Shown: piece after piece, positions 1-7,633 of the stretch
How the letters are laid out: every line of letters begins with the position of its first letter
Position numbering within the stretch: position 1 is the first letter of the stretch
Assembly (NCBI RefSeq): GCF_900107155.1
Contig: NZ_FNOX01000001.1
Location: 709,233-773,232 of the forward strand
Direction of reading: 5' to 3'
Source of the DNA: Pseudomonas salomonii
Lineage (GTDB): Bacteria; Pseudomonadota; Gammaproteobacteria; Pseudomonadales; Pseudomonadaceae
Length of the DNA stretch: 64,000 bases
Notes under the pieces: model-generated
What the model was told of the DNA's origin: nothing
The model's input: the letters and a program-made list of their open reading frames with translations, nothing else
The model's database searches: none
Made by a program: the position numbers and the translations under genes

Positions 1-371
1 CGTTCTTCCGCACCCGTATCGATATGCTGGAGATGGTGCTGGCCAAGGCCGATGCCGACATCGCGCGGCTGTATGACGAGCGTTTGGTGCAGCCGGACCT
101 GCTGCCATTGGGTGCGCACTTACGCGACCTATTGTCGCAGGCATGCAACGTGGTGCTTGGCCTGACTGGCCAGTCGCAACTGCTGGCCCATAGCCCCGAC
201 ACGCTTGAGTTCATTCGCCTGCGCAACACTTACCTCGACCCGCTGCACCTGTTGCAGGCCGAATTACTCGCGCGCTCGCGCCAGCAAGAGGCGGCGCAGG
301 ACAGCCCTCTGGAACAGGCGCTGCTGGTGTCTGTGGCCGGTATTGCCGCCGGTTTGCGCAACACTGGCTGA
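1..371 (+). CDS. ppc: Phosphoenolpyruvate carboxylase, C-terminal fragment
   Basis: This is the last 122 residues of PEP carboxylase, which carboxylates PEP to oxaloacetate to refill the TCA cycle in the cytoplasm. The reading frame is open from the window edge (first full codon at 3), so the gene is cut by the window and not truncated in the genome. The segment has the helical C-terminal domain, including [18 protein letters not shown], and ends with [10 protein letters not shown], the near-invariant PEPC terminus that reaches the catalytic and allosteric sites. A hairpin terminator follows. ppc upstream of adk is the usual Pseudomonas order. Identity is secure from the C-terminus and context. 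Confidence 0.95.
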   Translation, partial: FFRTRIDMLEMVLAKADADIARLYDERLVQPDLLPLGAHLRDLLSQACNVVLGLTGQSQLLAHSPDTLEFIRLRNTYLDPLHLLQAELLARSRQQEAAQDSPLEQALLVSVAGIAAGLRNTG

Positions 372-408
372 GGTTTTGTGCGTGTTCTCAAAGGCTTGCG
401 GATAAACA

Positions 409-445
409 ACGACGGCCGCCCGGAAACGGGCGGTCGGCGTTTATG
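409..445 (+). terminator. Rho-independent terminator after ppc
   Basis: CCGCCCG (416-422) and CGGGCGG (427-433) form a perfect stem with a GAAA tetraloop, extended outward by G-U and G-C pairs to about 11 bp. It is followed by CGTTTAT. It lies 45 nt past the ppc stop. Confidence 0.75.
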
Positions 446-567
446 GGGCGGGGTTGCACTCAGGCACACCCTACCTATGACTGCATGCCGGGCGCGGTTC
501 TTGCGACTTTTGGCGGCTTGTATGGATAGAGCCCGCTGTGTATCTTGATCAGCCTTTGGCCGTTTGA

Positions 568-1299
<732 letters not shown>

Positions 1300-1320
1300 T
1301 CCTTCGATCGGCTTTGCGTA

Positions 1321-1350
1321 CAACGGCCCGCTTGCGGGCCGTTGTTGTTT
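1321..1350 (+). terminator. Rho-independent terminator after adk
   Basis: CAACGGCCCGC (1321-1331) pairs with GCGGGCCGTTG (1334-1344), giving an 11-bp perfect inverted repeat, followed by TTGTTT. It lies between adk and tsaB. Confidence 0.85.
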
Positions 1351-1388
1351 ATACTGGCGCACTTTTTTCGACTTGGACACCTACACCG

Positions 1389-2075
1389 ATGAGCACCCTG
1401 CTGGCCCTGGACACCGCGACTGAAGCTTGCTCCGTCGCCTTGCTGCACGATGGCAAGGTAACGAGCCACTACGAGGTGATCCCGCGTCTGCATGCGCAGA
1501 AGCTGTTGCCGATGATCAAGCAACTGCTGGAAGAGGCGGGCACCACGCTGTCGGCCGTGGATGCGATTGCTTTTGGCCGTGGCCCAGGCGCCTTTACGGG
1601 TGTGCGTATCGCCATTGGTGTAGTGCAGGGCCTGGCCTTTGCGCTGGAGCGCCCGGTACTGCCGGTGTCCAACCTTGCGGTATTGGCTCAGCGGGCGTTG
1701 CGTGAACACGGCGCGACGCAGGTGGCGGCGGCGATTGATGCGCGCATGGATGAAGTGTATTGGGGCTGCTACCGCGAAACTGCTGGCGAAATGCGTCTGG
1801 TGGGCGTGGAAGCCGTACAGGCTCCGCAATCATCGGTGTTGCCTGCTGATGCCAGCGGCGATTGGTTCGGTGCCGGCACCGGCTGGGGTTATGCCGAGCG
1901 CATCCCCGTGCAATTGGCGGGGCAGGACGCGGCCATGTTGCCCCACGCCGAAGACTTGCTGACCCTCGCACGTTTCGCTTTCGAGCGCGGTGAAGCGATT
2001 GTGGCCGACCAGGCTGCACCGGTTTATCTGCGCGATAAAGTTGCGCAAACCAAGGCCGAACGCGGGATTATTTGA
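1389..2075 (+). CDS. tsaB: tRNA t6A37 biosynthesis protein TsaB
   Basis: TsaB (YeaZ) is the scaffold partner of TsaD in the TsaB-TsaD-TsaE complex, which moves threonylcarbamoyl from TC-AMP to A37 of ANN-decoding tRNAs. The protein is 228 aa and has the ASKHA-fold N-terminus LLALDTATEACSVALL and the segment AFGRGPGAFTGVRIAIG typical of YeaZ. The start at 1389 (MSTLLALD) is chosen over an upstream in-frame codon at 1314, which would add 25 non-homologous residues and run through the adk terminator. The window also holds tcdA, csdE and csdA, which act on the same modification. Confidence 0.96.
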   Translation: MSTLLALDTATEACSVALLHDGKVTSHYEVIPRLHAQKLLPMIKQLLEEAGTTLSAVDAIAFGRGPGAFTGVRIAIGVVQGLAFALERPVLPVSNLAVLAQRALREHGATQVAAAIDARMDEVYWGCYRETAGEMRLVGVEAVQAPQSSVLPADASGDWFGAGTGWGYAERIPVQLAGQDAAMLPHAEDLLTLARFAFERGEAIVADQAAPVYLRDKVAQTKAERGII

Positions 2076-2130
2076 CGTCAAAAATGCTGGCAATTTGATG
2101 CAAAAATCCCCAATCGTCAGAATTTGCCCC

Positions 2131-2153
2131 TGTTTGTAAACCTTTTACAAATT
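2131..2153. promoter_or_regulatory. AT-rich inverted repeat upstream of the 2236 gene
   Basis: TTTGTAAA (2133-2140) and TTTACAAA (2144-2151) form a perfect 8-bp inverted repeat with a 3-nt spacer, in the 160-nt low-G+C gap between tsaB and the next gene. It could be an operator or part of a promoter (TTTACA resembles a -35). The binding protein is unknown. Confidence 0.35.
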
Positions 2154-2235
2154 ATGTGTTCTAGTTATCACCAGAGCATTTGCGCACCACGGAAAGTGCC
2201 GCTAAATTGCCATCATTGATACCGAGTCTGCATGT

Positions 2236-2538
2236 ATGCGTATAGACGGCTTTTCCTCACAGTCCTACCCACTCAAGCGTAAGCCGCGCAAGGCGAACGT
2301 CACGGTAGACGAGTCCGTCGAAGATTCGCCGGACTTCATCGAGGTTCAGTCCGAGTCGCAGCCCAGTGCCCAGGGTTCTGGCGCTGCACGCATCAGTGGT
2401 CTTCCTGCCCGTCAGCAAGACATGGTCTTCCCCCGTTCCATGAGCAAAAGCGTCGCCACCGCGCTGGCCAGCTACCTGACCACTGCCGGCTTTGTCGAAT
2501 GGGATATGGAAGTGCTGGGTCTCGACATCCACATCTGA
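2236..2538 (+). CDS. Small conserved hypothetical protein
   Basis: Unrecognised 100-aa soluble protein. The N-terminal half is basic then acidic and low-complexity (YPLKRKPRKANVTVDESVED), probably disordered. The C-terminal third (PRSMSKSVATALASYLTTAG, then FVEWDMEVLGLDIHI) looks like a short folded helix-strand unit. There is no signal peptide or membrane segment. The stop overlaps the ATG of the next gene by one base (TGATG), implying translational coupling with the DUF72 protein. I recall a small gene at the same place in PAO1 next to tsaB. Function unknown. Confidence 0.8.
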   Translation: MRIDGFSSQSYPLKRKPRKANVTVDESVEDSPDFIEVQSESQPSAQGSGAARISGLPARQQDMVFPRSMSKSVATALASYLTTAGFVEWDMEVLGLDIHI

Positions 2539-3398
2539 TGCGCCTGCCTTACTACATCGGCTGCCCATCCTGGAGTGAAAACGCCTGGCGTGAGTACCTG
2601 TACCCAGCCGATGCCCGTCCCGGCGACTACCTCGCTTTGTATTCCCAAGTCTTCAACGCCGTCGAAGGCAATACCACCTTTTATGCCCGCCCCTCGGCCG
2701 CCACGGTGCAGCGCTGGGCTGAAATCATGCCTGAGGATTTTCGCTTCACCGCCAAATTCCCGGGAGACATCAGCCACGGCGGCGACTTGCGCGAGCAATT
2801 GCCGGCAGCAGAAAGCTTCGTCGGCTTGATGAGCCCTTTGGGTGAACGGGTTTCACCGCTGTGGCTGCAATTGTCAGCGAGCTTTTCGCCGCAACGCCTG
2901 GGCGAACTGGCGGGTTTTATTGACGGCCTGGAGCGCCCGCTGGCCGTGGAAGTGCGCCACCCGGAGTTCTTCGCCAAGGGCGACGCCGAGCGCAGGCTCA
3001 ACCGGCTGTTGCGCGACCGTGGCGTCGAGCGTATTTGCCTCGATCCGCGTGCGCTGTTCAGTTGCACTTCAACCTCTGCGGCCGTGCTGCACGCCCAATC
3101 GAAAAAGCCCAAGGTGCCAACACGGCCGGCGGCGTTGACTCAGTTTCCCCAGGTGCGCTTTATCGGTCATCCGGAACTGGAGGCCAATGACCCATTCCTG
3201 ATTCCGTGGGTAGAAAAAATTGCTGGCTGGATCGAAGAGGGGCGCACGCCTTATGTGTTCCTGCACACCTCGGATAACCGCCTCGCCGCGCAACTGGCGC
3301 TGCGTTTTCACCAACAGTTGATGCTGCGCTTGCCGGGTTTGCCAGCGCTGCCGACCTTGCATCGGGAACCCGCAGCGGAGCAACTGGGGTTACTCTAG
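2538..3398 (+). CDS. DUF72 (YecE-like) family protein
   Basis: A 286-aa cytoplasmic protein of the DUF72/YecE family, which has a TIM-barrel-like fold and no firmly assigned reaction. Family hallmarks are the opening YYIGCPSWSENAWREYLYP, the segment FNAVEGNTTFYARPSA, PEDFRFTAKFPGDISH, and VRFIGHPELEANDPFLIPWV near the C-terminus. The ATG at 2538 is chosen because it overlaps the upstream stop and begins the conserved fold. The upstream in-frame start at 2499 would lie inside the previous gene. It is co-transcribed with the small 2236 gene. Confidence 0.88.
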   Translation: MRLPYYIGCPSWSENAWREYLYPADARPGDYLALYSQVFNAVEGNTTFYARPSAATVQRWAEIMPEDFRFTAKFPGDISHGGDLREQLPAAESFVGLMSPLGERVSPLWLQLSASFSPQRLGELAGFIDGLERPLAVEVRHPEFFAKGDAERRLNRLLRDRGVERICLDPRALFSCTSTSAAVLHAQSKKPKVPTRPAALTQFPQVRFIGHPELEANDPFLIPWVEKIAGWIEEGRTPYVFLHTSDNRLAAQLALRFHQQLMLRLPGLPALPTLHREPAAEQLGLL

Positions 3399-3425
3399 GG
3401 CTCCTTTTTCCGACAGGAGTCAGCC

Positions 3426-4253
3426 ATGGATGCCCAAACCCTTCGTGCCGAAACCTTCAAGGCCTTGCATGAGCGTGATCGCGCGTTCGTGATGCCCAAC
3501 CCGTGGGACGCCGGCTCCGCCATCATGCTCGCCAGCCTGGGTTTCGAAGCGTTGGCCACCACCAGTGCGGGCTTTGCGTTCAGCCTCGGGCGCCCGGATG
3601 CGGAAGGCGCATTATCCCTTGAAGACACCCTGGCCAATGCCTCGGCAATCGTGCAGGCCACTGCGCTGCCGGTAGCGGCTGATCTGGAAAACGGCTTCAG
3701 CGACAGCCCCGAAGGCTGCGCCCAGACCATCCTGCGCGCTGCGGCCAGCGGCATTGTGGGTGGCTCTATCGAAGACGCCACGGGCATCGCGGTCGACCCG
3801 ATCTATCCGTTTGACCTGTCGGTGGAACGCGTGGAAGCCGCCGTCGCCGCTGCCCGCAGCTTGCCATTTGCCTTTACGCTCACCGCCCGTGCAGAAAACC
3901 TTCTGCATGGCCGCCTGGATTTGCCTGACACCATTCGCCGCCTGCAAGCCTACGCCGAAGCCGGTGCCGACGTGCTCTACGCTCCCGCCTTGCGCAGTGC
4001 CGAGGAAGTGCTCGCGGTGGTCAAGGCGGTGGCGCCCAAACCGGTGAATGTGCTGATGTCCGGCGGCTTGAACCTGAGCGTGGCGCAGTTGAGCGAGATG
4101 GGCGTGCGCCGTATCAGCGTCGGCTCGGCCATGGCGCTGGCGGCGTATGGCGAGTTCTATCGGGCGGCGCAGGAGGTGTATGAACTGGGCACCTTTACCT
4201 TCACTGAACGCAAGATGCCGTTCAGCCAGGCCAACGGTTTTTTCAAAGACTGA
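3426..4253 (+). CDS. Isocitrate lyase / PEP mutase superfamily protein
   Basis: A 275-aa protein of the PEP mutase/isocitrate lyase superfamily, whose TIM-barrel enzymes make or break C-C or P-C bonds beside a carboxylate with Mg2+. Visible signatures are FVMPNPWDAGSA, the metal-region strand PVAADLENGF, GGSIEDATG, FTLTARAENLL and PVNVLMSGGLNLSVAQLSE near the C-terminus. The catalytic KKCGH loop of true isocitrate lyase or methylisocitrate lyase is absent, so it is neither AceA nor PrpB. The substrate cannot be told from sequence; oxaloacetate decarboxylase or 2,3-dimethylmalate lyase-type chemistry is possible. AGGAG precedes the start at 3426. Confidence 0.85.
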   Translation: MDAQTLRAETFKALHERDRAFVMPNPWDAGSAIMLASLGFEALATTSAGFAFSLGRPDAEGALSLEDTLANASAIVQATALPVAADLENGFSDSPEGCAQTILRAAASGIVGGSIEDATGIAVDPIYPFDLSVERVEAAVAAARSLPFAFTLTARAENLLHGRLDLPDTIRRLQAYAEAGADVLYAPALRSAEEVLAVVKAVAPKPVNVLMSGGLNLSVAQLSEMGVRRISVGSAMALAAYGEFYRAAQEVYELGTFTFTERKMPFSQANGFFKD

Positions 4254-4254
4254 A

Positions 4255-4875
4255 TCAGGCCGCCAAACGCAGGTTGTTGAGGATCAGCGGGCGCGCCCAG
4301 TGGTAGTCGAAGTCCAGCGCCTTCTGTTGCGCCACCAGCTCCTCGACCGGGTAAGGCGTGGCGGGCGGTGGCAGCAGGTCCAGTTCGAATTCGGCAATCG
4401 GCAGGTGCAGCGGCTGGAGCTGCGGCGCAGGGCCAGGCTCAGGCGGCGGGTTGCCGGCATTGAGCACAATCGGGCGGACCCAGCCGCTTTCGAAGTTTTG
4501 CTGGCGCTGCTGGGCGATGATTTCTTCTGCCGGGAACGGCGTGGCAGGCGGCGGCAGCAGCTCGGTTTCAAATTCGGCAATGGGCAGGAACAACGGCTCC
4601 GGCGGGGCGATCTCGGTGTCGTGCACGTCGCACTCACGCTGGGTGAGGATCTGCGACAACAGGTCGGCGCCTTCGCTGGGTTCTACCGCCGGGTCCCTCG
4701 GCGCCGGGGCTTTGGCCGCCAGCGCGCCTGGCGTATCGCCAAGCTGCTCGGCCAACGCCCGGGCGAAGAAGTCCTGCCACACATGGCTCACCCCGGCCAG
4801 CGCTTGAGTATTGCGCAGGCCGTAGTGGTTGTGGGTCGGCAGTACACCGATGGTTAGGGGAAGAATGTCTGACAT
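4255..4875 (-). CDS. Conserved hypothetical protein with a tandem 47-residue repeat
   Basis: A 206-aa protein of unknown function. It starts MSDILPLTIGVLPTHNHYGL. The N-terminal half (about 1-105) mentions no known motif. The C-terminal half is two copies of one unit: PLFLPIAEFETELLPPPATP, followed by AEEIIAQQRQQNFESGWVRP, and PLHLPIAEFELDLLPPPATP, followed by VEELVAQQKALDFDYHWARP. There is no signal peptide or membrane segment. The longer open frame to 5523 runs antisense through rsmJ and is rejected; the ATG at 4875 gives the conserved form. It is divergent from rsmJ, with a 96-nt gap for both promoters. I recall an uncharacterised gene at this position in PAO1. Confidence 0.8.
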   Translation of the reverse strand: MSDILPLTIGVLPTHNHYGLRNTQALAGVSHVWQDFFARALAEQLGDTPGALAAKAPAPRDPAVEPSEGADLLSQILTQRECDVHDTEIAPPEPLFLPIAEFETELLPPPATPFPAEEIIAQQRQQNFESGWVRPIVLNAGNPPPEPGPAPQLQPLHLPIAEFELDLLPPPATPYPVEELVAQQKALDFDYHWARPLILNNLRLAA

Positions 4876-4971
4876 TTTTCTCGGTCGACGCTCAGCTCTG
4901 GCAAAATACCTGACTGTTGTTTTTATCGGCCGTCGTTTGCCGATCCTTAATATTTTTGAGCGTAGCGATTG

Positions 4972-5754
4972 ATGAGCGAACAACCAGCGGCCAGCCGCAT
5001 TCGGGTCGAGGCTTTGGCCGACGGTTTCAAGGCCCGCGCCGAGCATTGGGCCGCGCAGCTTGGCCTGCCTTTGCAACTGGATGAGGCGGACTTTTCCCTG
5101 CAGGTCGGGGAACACGGCCTGCAATTGCAACAGCTCGGGCCTGACGCGCCGGGGCCGGTGCGCGTGGATTTTGTCGAAGGTGGCGCGGCGCATCGGCGTC
5201 TCTACGGCGGTGGCAGCGGGCAGATGATCGCCAAGGCGGTCGGCGTGGCCCAGGGCGTGCGCCCACGGGTGCTCGACGCCACGGCAGGCCTGGGCAAGGA
5301 CGCGTTCGTACTGGCCAGCCTTGGCTGCGAGATGAGCCTGATCGAGCGGCAGCCGTTGATCGGCGCCTTGCTCGAAGACGGCCTGGCCCGCGGCGCGGAT
5401 GACTTTGAAGTGGCGCCGATTGTGGCGCGCATGCACTTGCTCAAGGGCAACTCGATCGAGGTGATGCGCAATTGGGAGGGTGAGCCGCCGCAGGTGATCT
5501 ACCTGGACCCGATGTTCCCGCACCGTGAGAAAACGGCGCTGGTGAAGAAGGAGATGCGCCTGTTCCGCCCTTTGGTGGGCGATGATCCGGATGCTCCAGC
5601 CTTACTCGCGGCGGCCTTGGCCCTGGCCAGCCACCGCGTGGTGGTCAAGCGCCCGCGCAAGGCGCCGTGCATTGACGGGCCGAAACCGAGCCATGCGTTG
5701 GATGGCAAGTCCAGCCGGTATGACATCTATCCGAAGAAAGCGCTCAAGTCCTGA
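4972..5754 (+). CDS. rsmJ: 16S rRNA (guanine-1516-N2)-methyltransferase RsmJ
   Basis: RsmJ (YhiQ) uses S-adenosylmethionine to methylate N2 of G1516 in 16S rRNA (E. coli numbering). The 260-aa protein has SAM motif [20 protein letters not shown], followed by [15 protein letters not shown], and the catalytic-type segment [19 protein letters not shown]. The C-terminus [20 protein letters not shown] matches the family. Two adjacent starts exist (TTG 4969, ATG 4972); ATG is preferred. It is followed by the mexL stop in convergent orientation. Confidence 0.95.
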   Translation: MSEQPAASRIRVEALADGFKARAEHWAAQLGLPLQLDEADFSLQVGEHGLQLQQLGPDAPGPVRVDFVEGGAAHRRLYGGGSGQMIAKAVGVAQGVRPRVLDATAGLGKDAFVLASLGCEMSLIERQPLIGALLEDGLARGADDFEVAPIVARMHLLKGNSIEVMRNWEGEPPQVIYLDPMFPHREKTALVKKEMRLFRPLVGDDPDAPALLAAALALASHRVVVKRPRKAPCIDGPKPSHALDGKSSRYDIYPKKALKS

Positions 5755-5797
5755 ATTATTGTTGCTCTTTGGGCCTCATCGCAGGCAACACAACCGT

Positions 5798-6433
5798 TCA
5801 AGGCCGATACGCCCGCATAAACAACCCCACCACCTCCTGCACATGCGCTTCAGCGGCTTCTTCACTCAACTGCCCGCCGCAGCCATACAACAAGCAGAAA
5901 TTCGCCGTGCCCTTGAGCAGGCAAAAGAAGTGCTCGGCCGCCGTAAACGGTTTGTCGATGCTCAAGGCGCCGCTCTGGTCGATACGGCTGAGCAGGCGCT
6001 CCATGCCTTGCAGCATGCGCATGGGCCCGGCCTCAAAGAAGATCTGCGAGAGTTTCACGTCCTGGTTGCCGGTGGTCATCATCAGGCGGTGCAGGTTCAC
6101 CGATTCTTCGCTGTTGATCAGCCGATGAAAGCCGCGCGCGATGTTCAGCAGCACGGTGTGCACCGGCATGCCCTCGGGCAACTCGAAATACATCACCGGC
6201 AACTGTTCCTCGCACTTGGCCACGACGGCGGCGGTGAACAAGGTCTCTTTATCGGTGAAGTGGCTGTAGACCGTCAGCTTTGACACGCCGGCCTCAAGGG
6301 CCACGGCATCCATGCTGGTGCTGGCGTAGCCATTGCTCAAAAACAGGATTTTGGCTGCTTCGAGGATTGCCTGGCGTTTTGCCATGTCCTTGGGACGCCC
6401 GGGGCTATTGGTGTTTACAGGATTGTCGGACAT
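5798..6433 (-). CDS. mexL: TetR-family repressor of the MexJK efflux pump
   Basis: A 211-aa TetR-type regulator. The N-terminal helix-turn-helix includes SMDAVALEAGVSKLTVYSHF (about residues 40-60), followed by TDKETLFTAAV. The rest is the helical ligand-binding and dimerisation domain. MexL in PAO1 is about the same length and represses the divergent mexJK operon and itself. Here it is likewise divergent from a membrane-fusion protein and RND pump, with the same flanking genes (rsmJ and tsaB side), which supports the name. The start at 6433 (MSDNPVNTNSPGRPKD) is chosen; the open frame beyond it runs antisense into mexJ. Confidence 0.88.
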   Translation of the reverse strand: MSDNPVNTNSPGRPKDMAKRQAILEAAKILFLSNGYASTSMDAVALEAGVSKLTVYSHFTDKETLFTAAVVAKCEEQLPVMYFELPEGMPVHTVLLNIARGFHRLINSEESVNLHRLMMTTGNQDVKLSQIFFEAGPMRMLQGMERLLSRIDQSGALSIDKPFTAAEHFFCLLKGTANFCLLYGCGGQLSEEAAEAHVQEVVGLFMRAYRP

Positions 6434-6440
6434 TTTCACC

Positions 6441-6500
6441 TTTAATACTGGACTGGTGAGTTTGGTATTAATAACATACCGGCCAGTATAATTATTCCTA
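6441..6500. promoter_or_regulatory. mexL-mexJ intergenic promoter and palindromic operator
   Basis: The 93-nt divergent gap contains ATACCGGCCAGTAT (6476-6489), a 14-bp palindrome with only one mismatched pair. A related half-site ATACTGG lies at 6445-6451, and a nested pair GGTAT/ATACC at 6464-6480. A perfect -10 hexamer TATAAT (6487-6492) for mexJ overlaps the palindrome, with TTGGTA (6462-6467) as a weak -35 at 19-bp spacing. Repressor bound here would block mexJK directly, consistent with MexL control. That the palindrome is the MexL site is inferred. Confidence 0.65.
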
Positions 6501-6526
6501 GCTTCATTTGCGAAAGGTCCTTCAGC

Positions 6527-7627
6527 ATGCGCAGCACTTTCCTGCCCCTTGCGTTGCCTGTCAGCCTGGTCTTCCTGTTGGCCGCCTGCGGCCATGAAGA
6601 AGCGGCCCAAACCACCATCCGCCCGGCCATGGTGGTGCAACCGCAGCCTTCGGCACTGGCGATGGACAGTTTTCCGGGGGAAGTACGCGCCCGTTATGAG
6701 CCGGACCTGGCCTTTCGCATCGGCGGCAAGGTCAGTAAGCGCCTGGTGGAGGAGGGCGAGCGGGTCAAGGCCAACCAGCCATTGGCAGAGCTCGACCCCC
6801 AGGACGTGCGTCTGCAACTGGAAGCTACCCGCGCCCAGGTTACCGCCGCCGAAGCCAACCTGAGCCTGGTGCGCGCCGAACGCGACCGCTACAAGACCCT
6901 GATGGACCGTCAGATGGTCAGCCGCTCGCAGTACGACAATTCCGAAAACCTCTACCGAGCAGGTGAAGCACGCCTTAAGCAGATCAAGGCCGAGTTCGAC
7001 GTATCGAGTAACCAGGCCGGCTACGCCGTGTTGCGCGCACCTCAGGATGGCGTGGTCGCCAAACGAGCGGTGGAAGTCGGCCAAGTGGTGTCCGCCGGCC
7101 AAACGGTGTTTACCCTGGCCACCGATGGCGAGCGCGAAGTGTCGATCAGCCTGCCCGAGCAAGGTTTTGGCCGCTTCAAGATCGGCCAGCCGGTGTCGGT
7201 GGAATTGTGGAGCCAGCCCGACCAGCGTTTCGCCGGGCGCATTCGTGAACTCTCACCGGCCGCCGACCCCAAATCCCGCACTTTCGCTGCGCGCGTCGCC
7301 TTCACCGGCGGCAAAGTCCCCGCCGAGCTGGGCCAGAGCGCCCGCGTCTTTATCCAGGCCGATGGCGTTGTCCCACTGTCCGTGCCGCTGTCGGCCCTGA
7401 GTGCGGAGAACGGTGCGTCCTACGTCTGGCGGGTACAGCCGGACAACACCCTCAAGCGAACCCCGGTGCGCATCGGCGCTTTTGGTGAAAGAACCGTGCC
7501 GGTGCTCGAAGGCTTGGCCCCCACCGATTGGGTGATCGCGGCGGGCGTGCATGTGCTGCATGAGGGCCAGCAAGTGCGCCCGGTGGATCGCGCCAACCGC
7601 GTTGTGAATCTGGCGGCCAAGGAGTAG
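6527..7627 (+). CDS. mexJ: RND efflux periplasmic adaptor lipoprotein
   Basis: A membrane-fusion protein that bridges an inner-membrane RND pump to an outer-membrane channel. The 366-aa protein starts with a lipoprotein signal whose lipobox LLAAC puts the acylated cysteine at residue 21. Next come the lipoyl half-motifs (FRIGGKVSKRLVEEGERVKA and APQDGVVAKRAVEVGQVVSA) around an alpha-hairpin (about 95-150), then the beta-barrel and membrane-proximal domains. It is the first gene of the mexJK operon, 6 nt before mexK. MexJ in PAO1 is nearly the same length and sits in the same gene order. Confidence 0.9.
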   Translation: MRSTFLPLALPVSLVFLLAACGHEEAAQTTIRPAMVVQPQPSALAMDSFPGEVRARYEPDLAFRIGGKVSKRLVEEGERVKANQPLAELDPQDVRLQLEATRAQVTAAEANLSLVRAERDRYKTLMDRQMVSRSQYDNSENLYRAGEARLKQIKAEFDVSSNQAGYAVLRAPQDGVVAKRAVEVGQVVSAGQTVFTLATDGEREVSISLPEQGFGRFKIGQPVSVELWSQPDQRFAGRIRELSPAADPKSRTFAARVAFTGGKVPAELGQSARVFIQADGVVPLSVPLSALSAENGASYVWRVQPDNTLKRTPVRIGAFGERTVPVLEGLAPTDWVIAAGVHVLHEGQQVRPVDRANRVVNLAAKE

Positions 7628-7633
7628 TCCCCG

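Noticed and set aside
3426..4253. prpB (methylisocitrate lyase) assignment
   Set aside because: The KKCGH catalytic loop is missing and there is no prp operon context.
4969..5523. N-terminal extension of the 4255 minus-strand frame through rsmJ
   Set aside because: It overlaps rsmJ on the other strand. The conserved-looking protein starts at MSDILPLTIG (4875).
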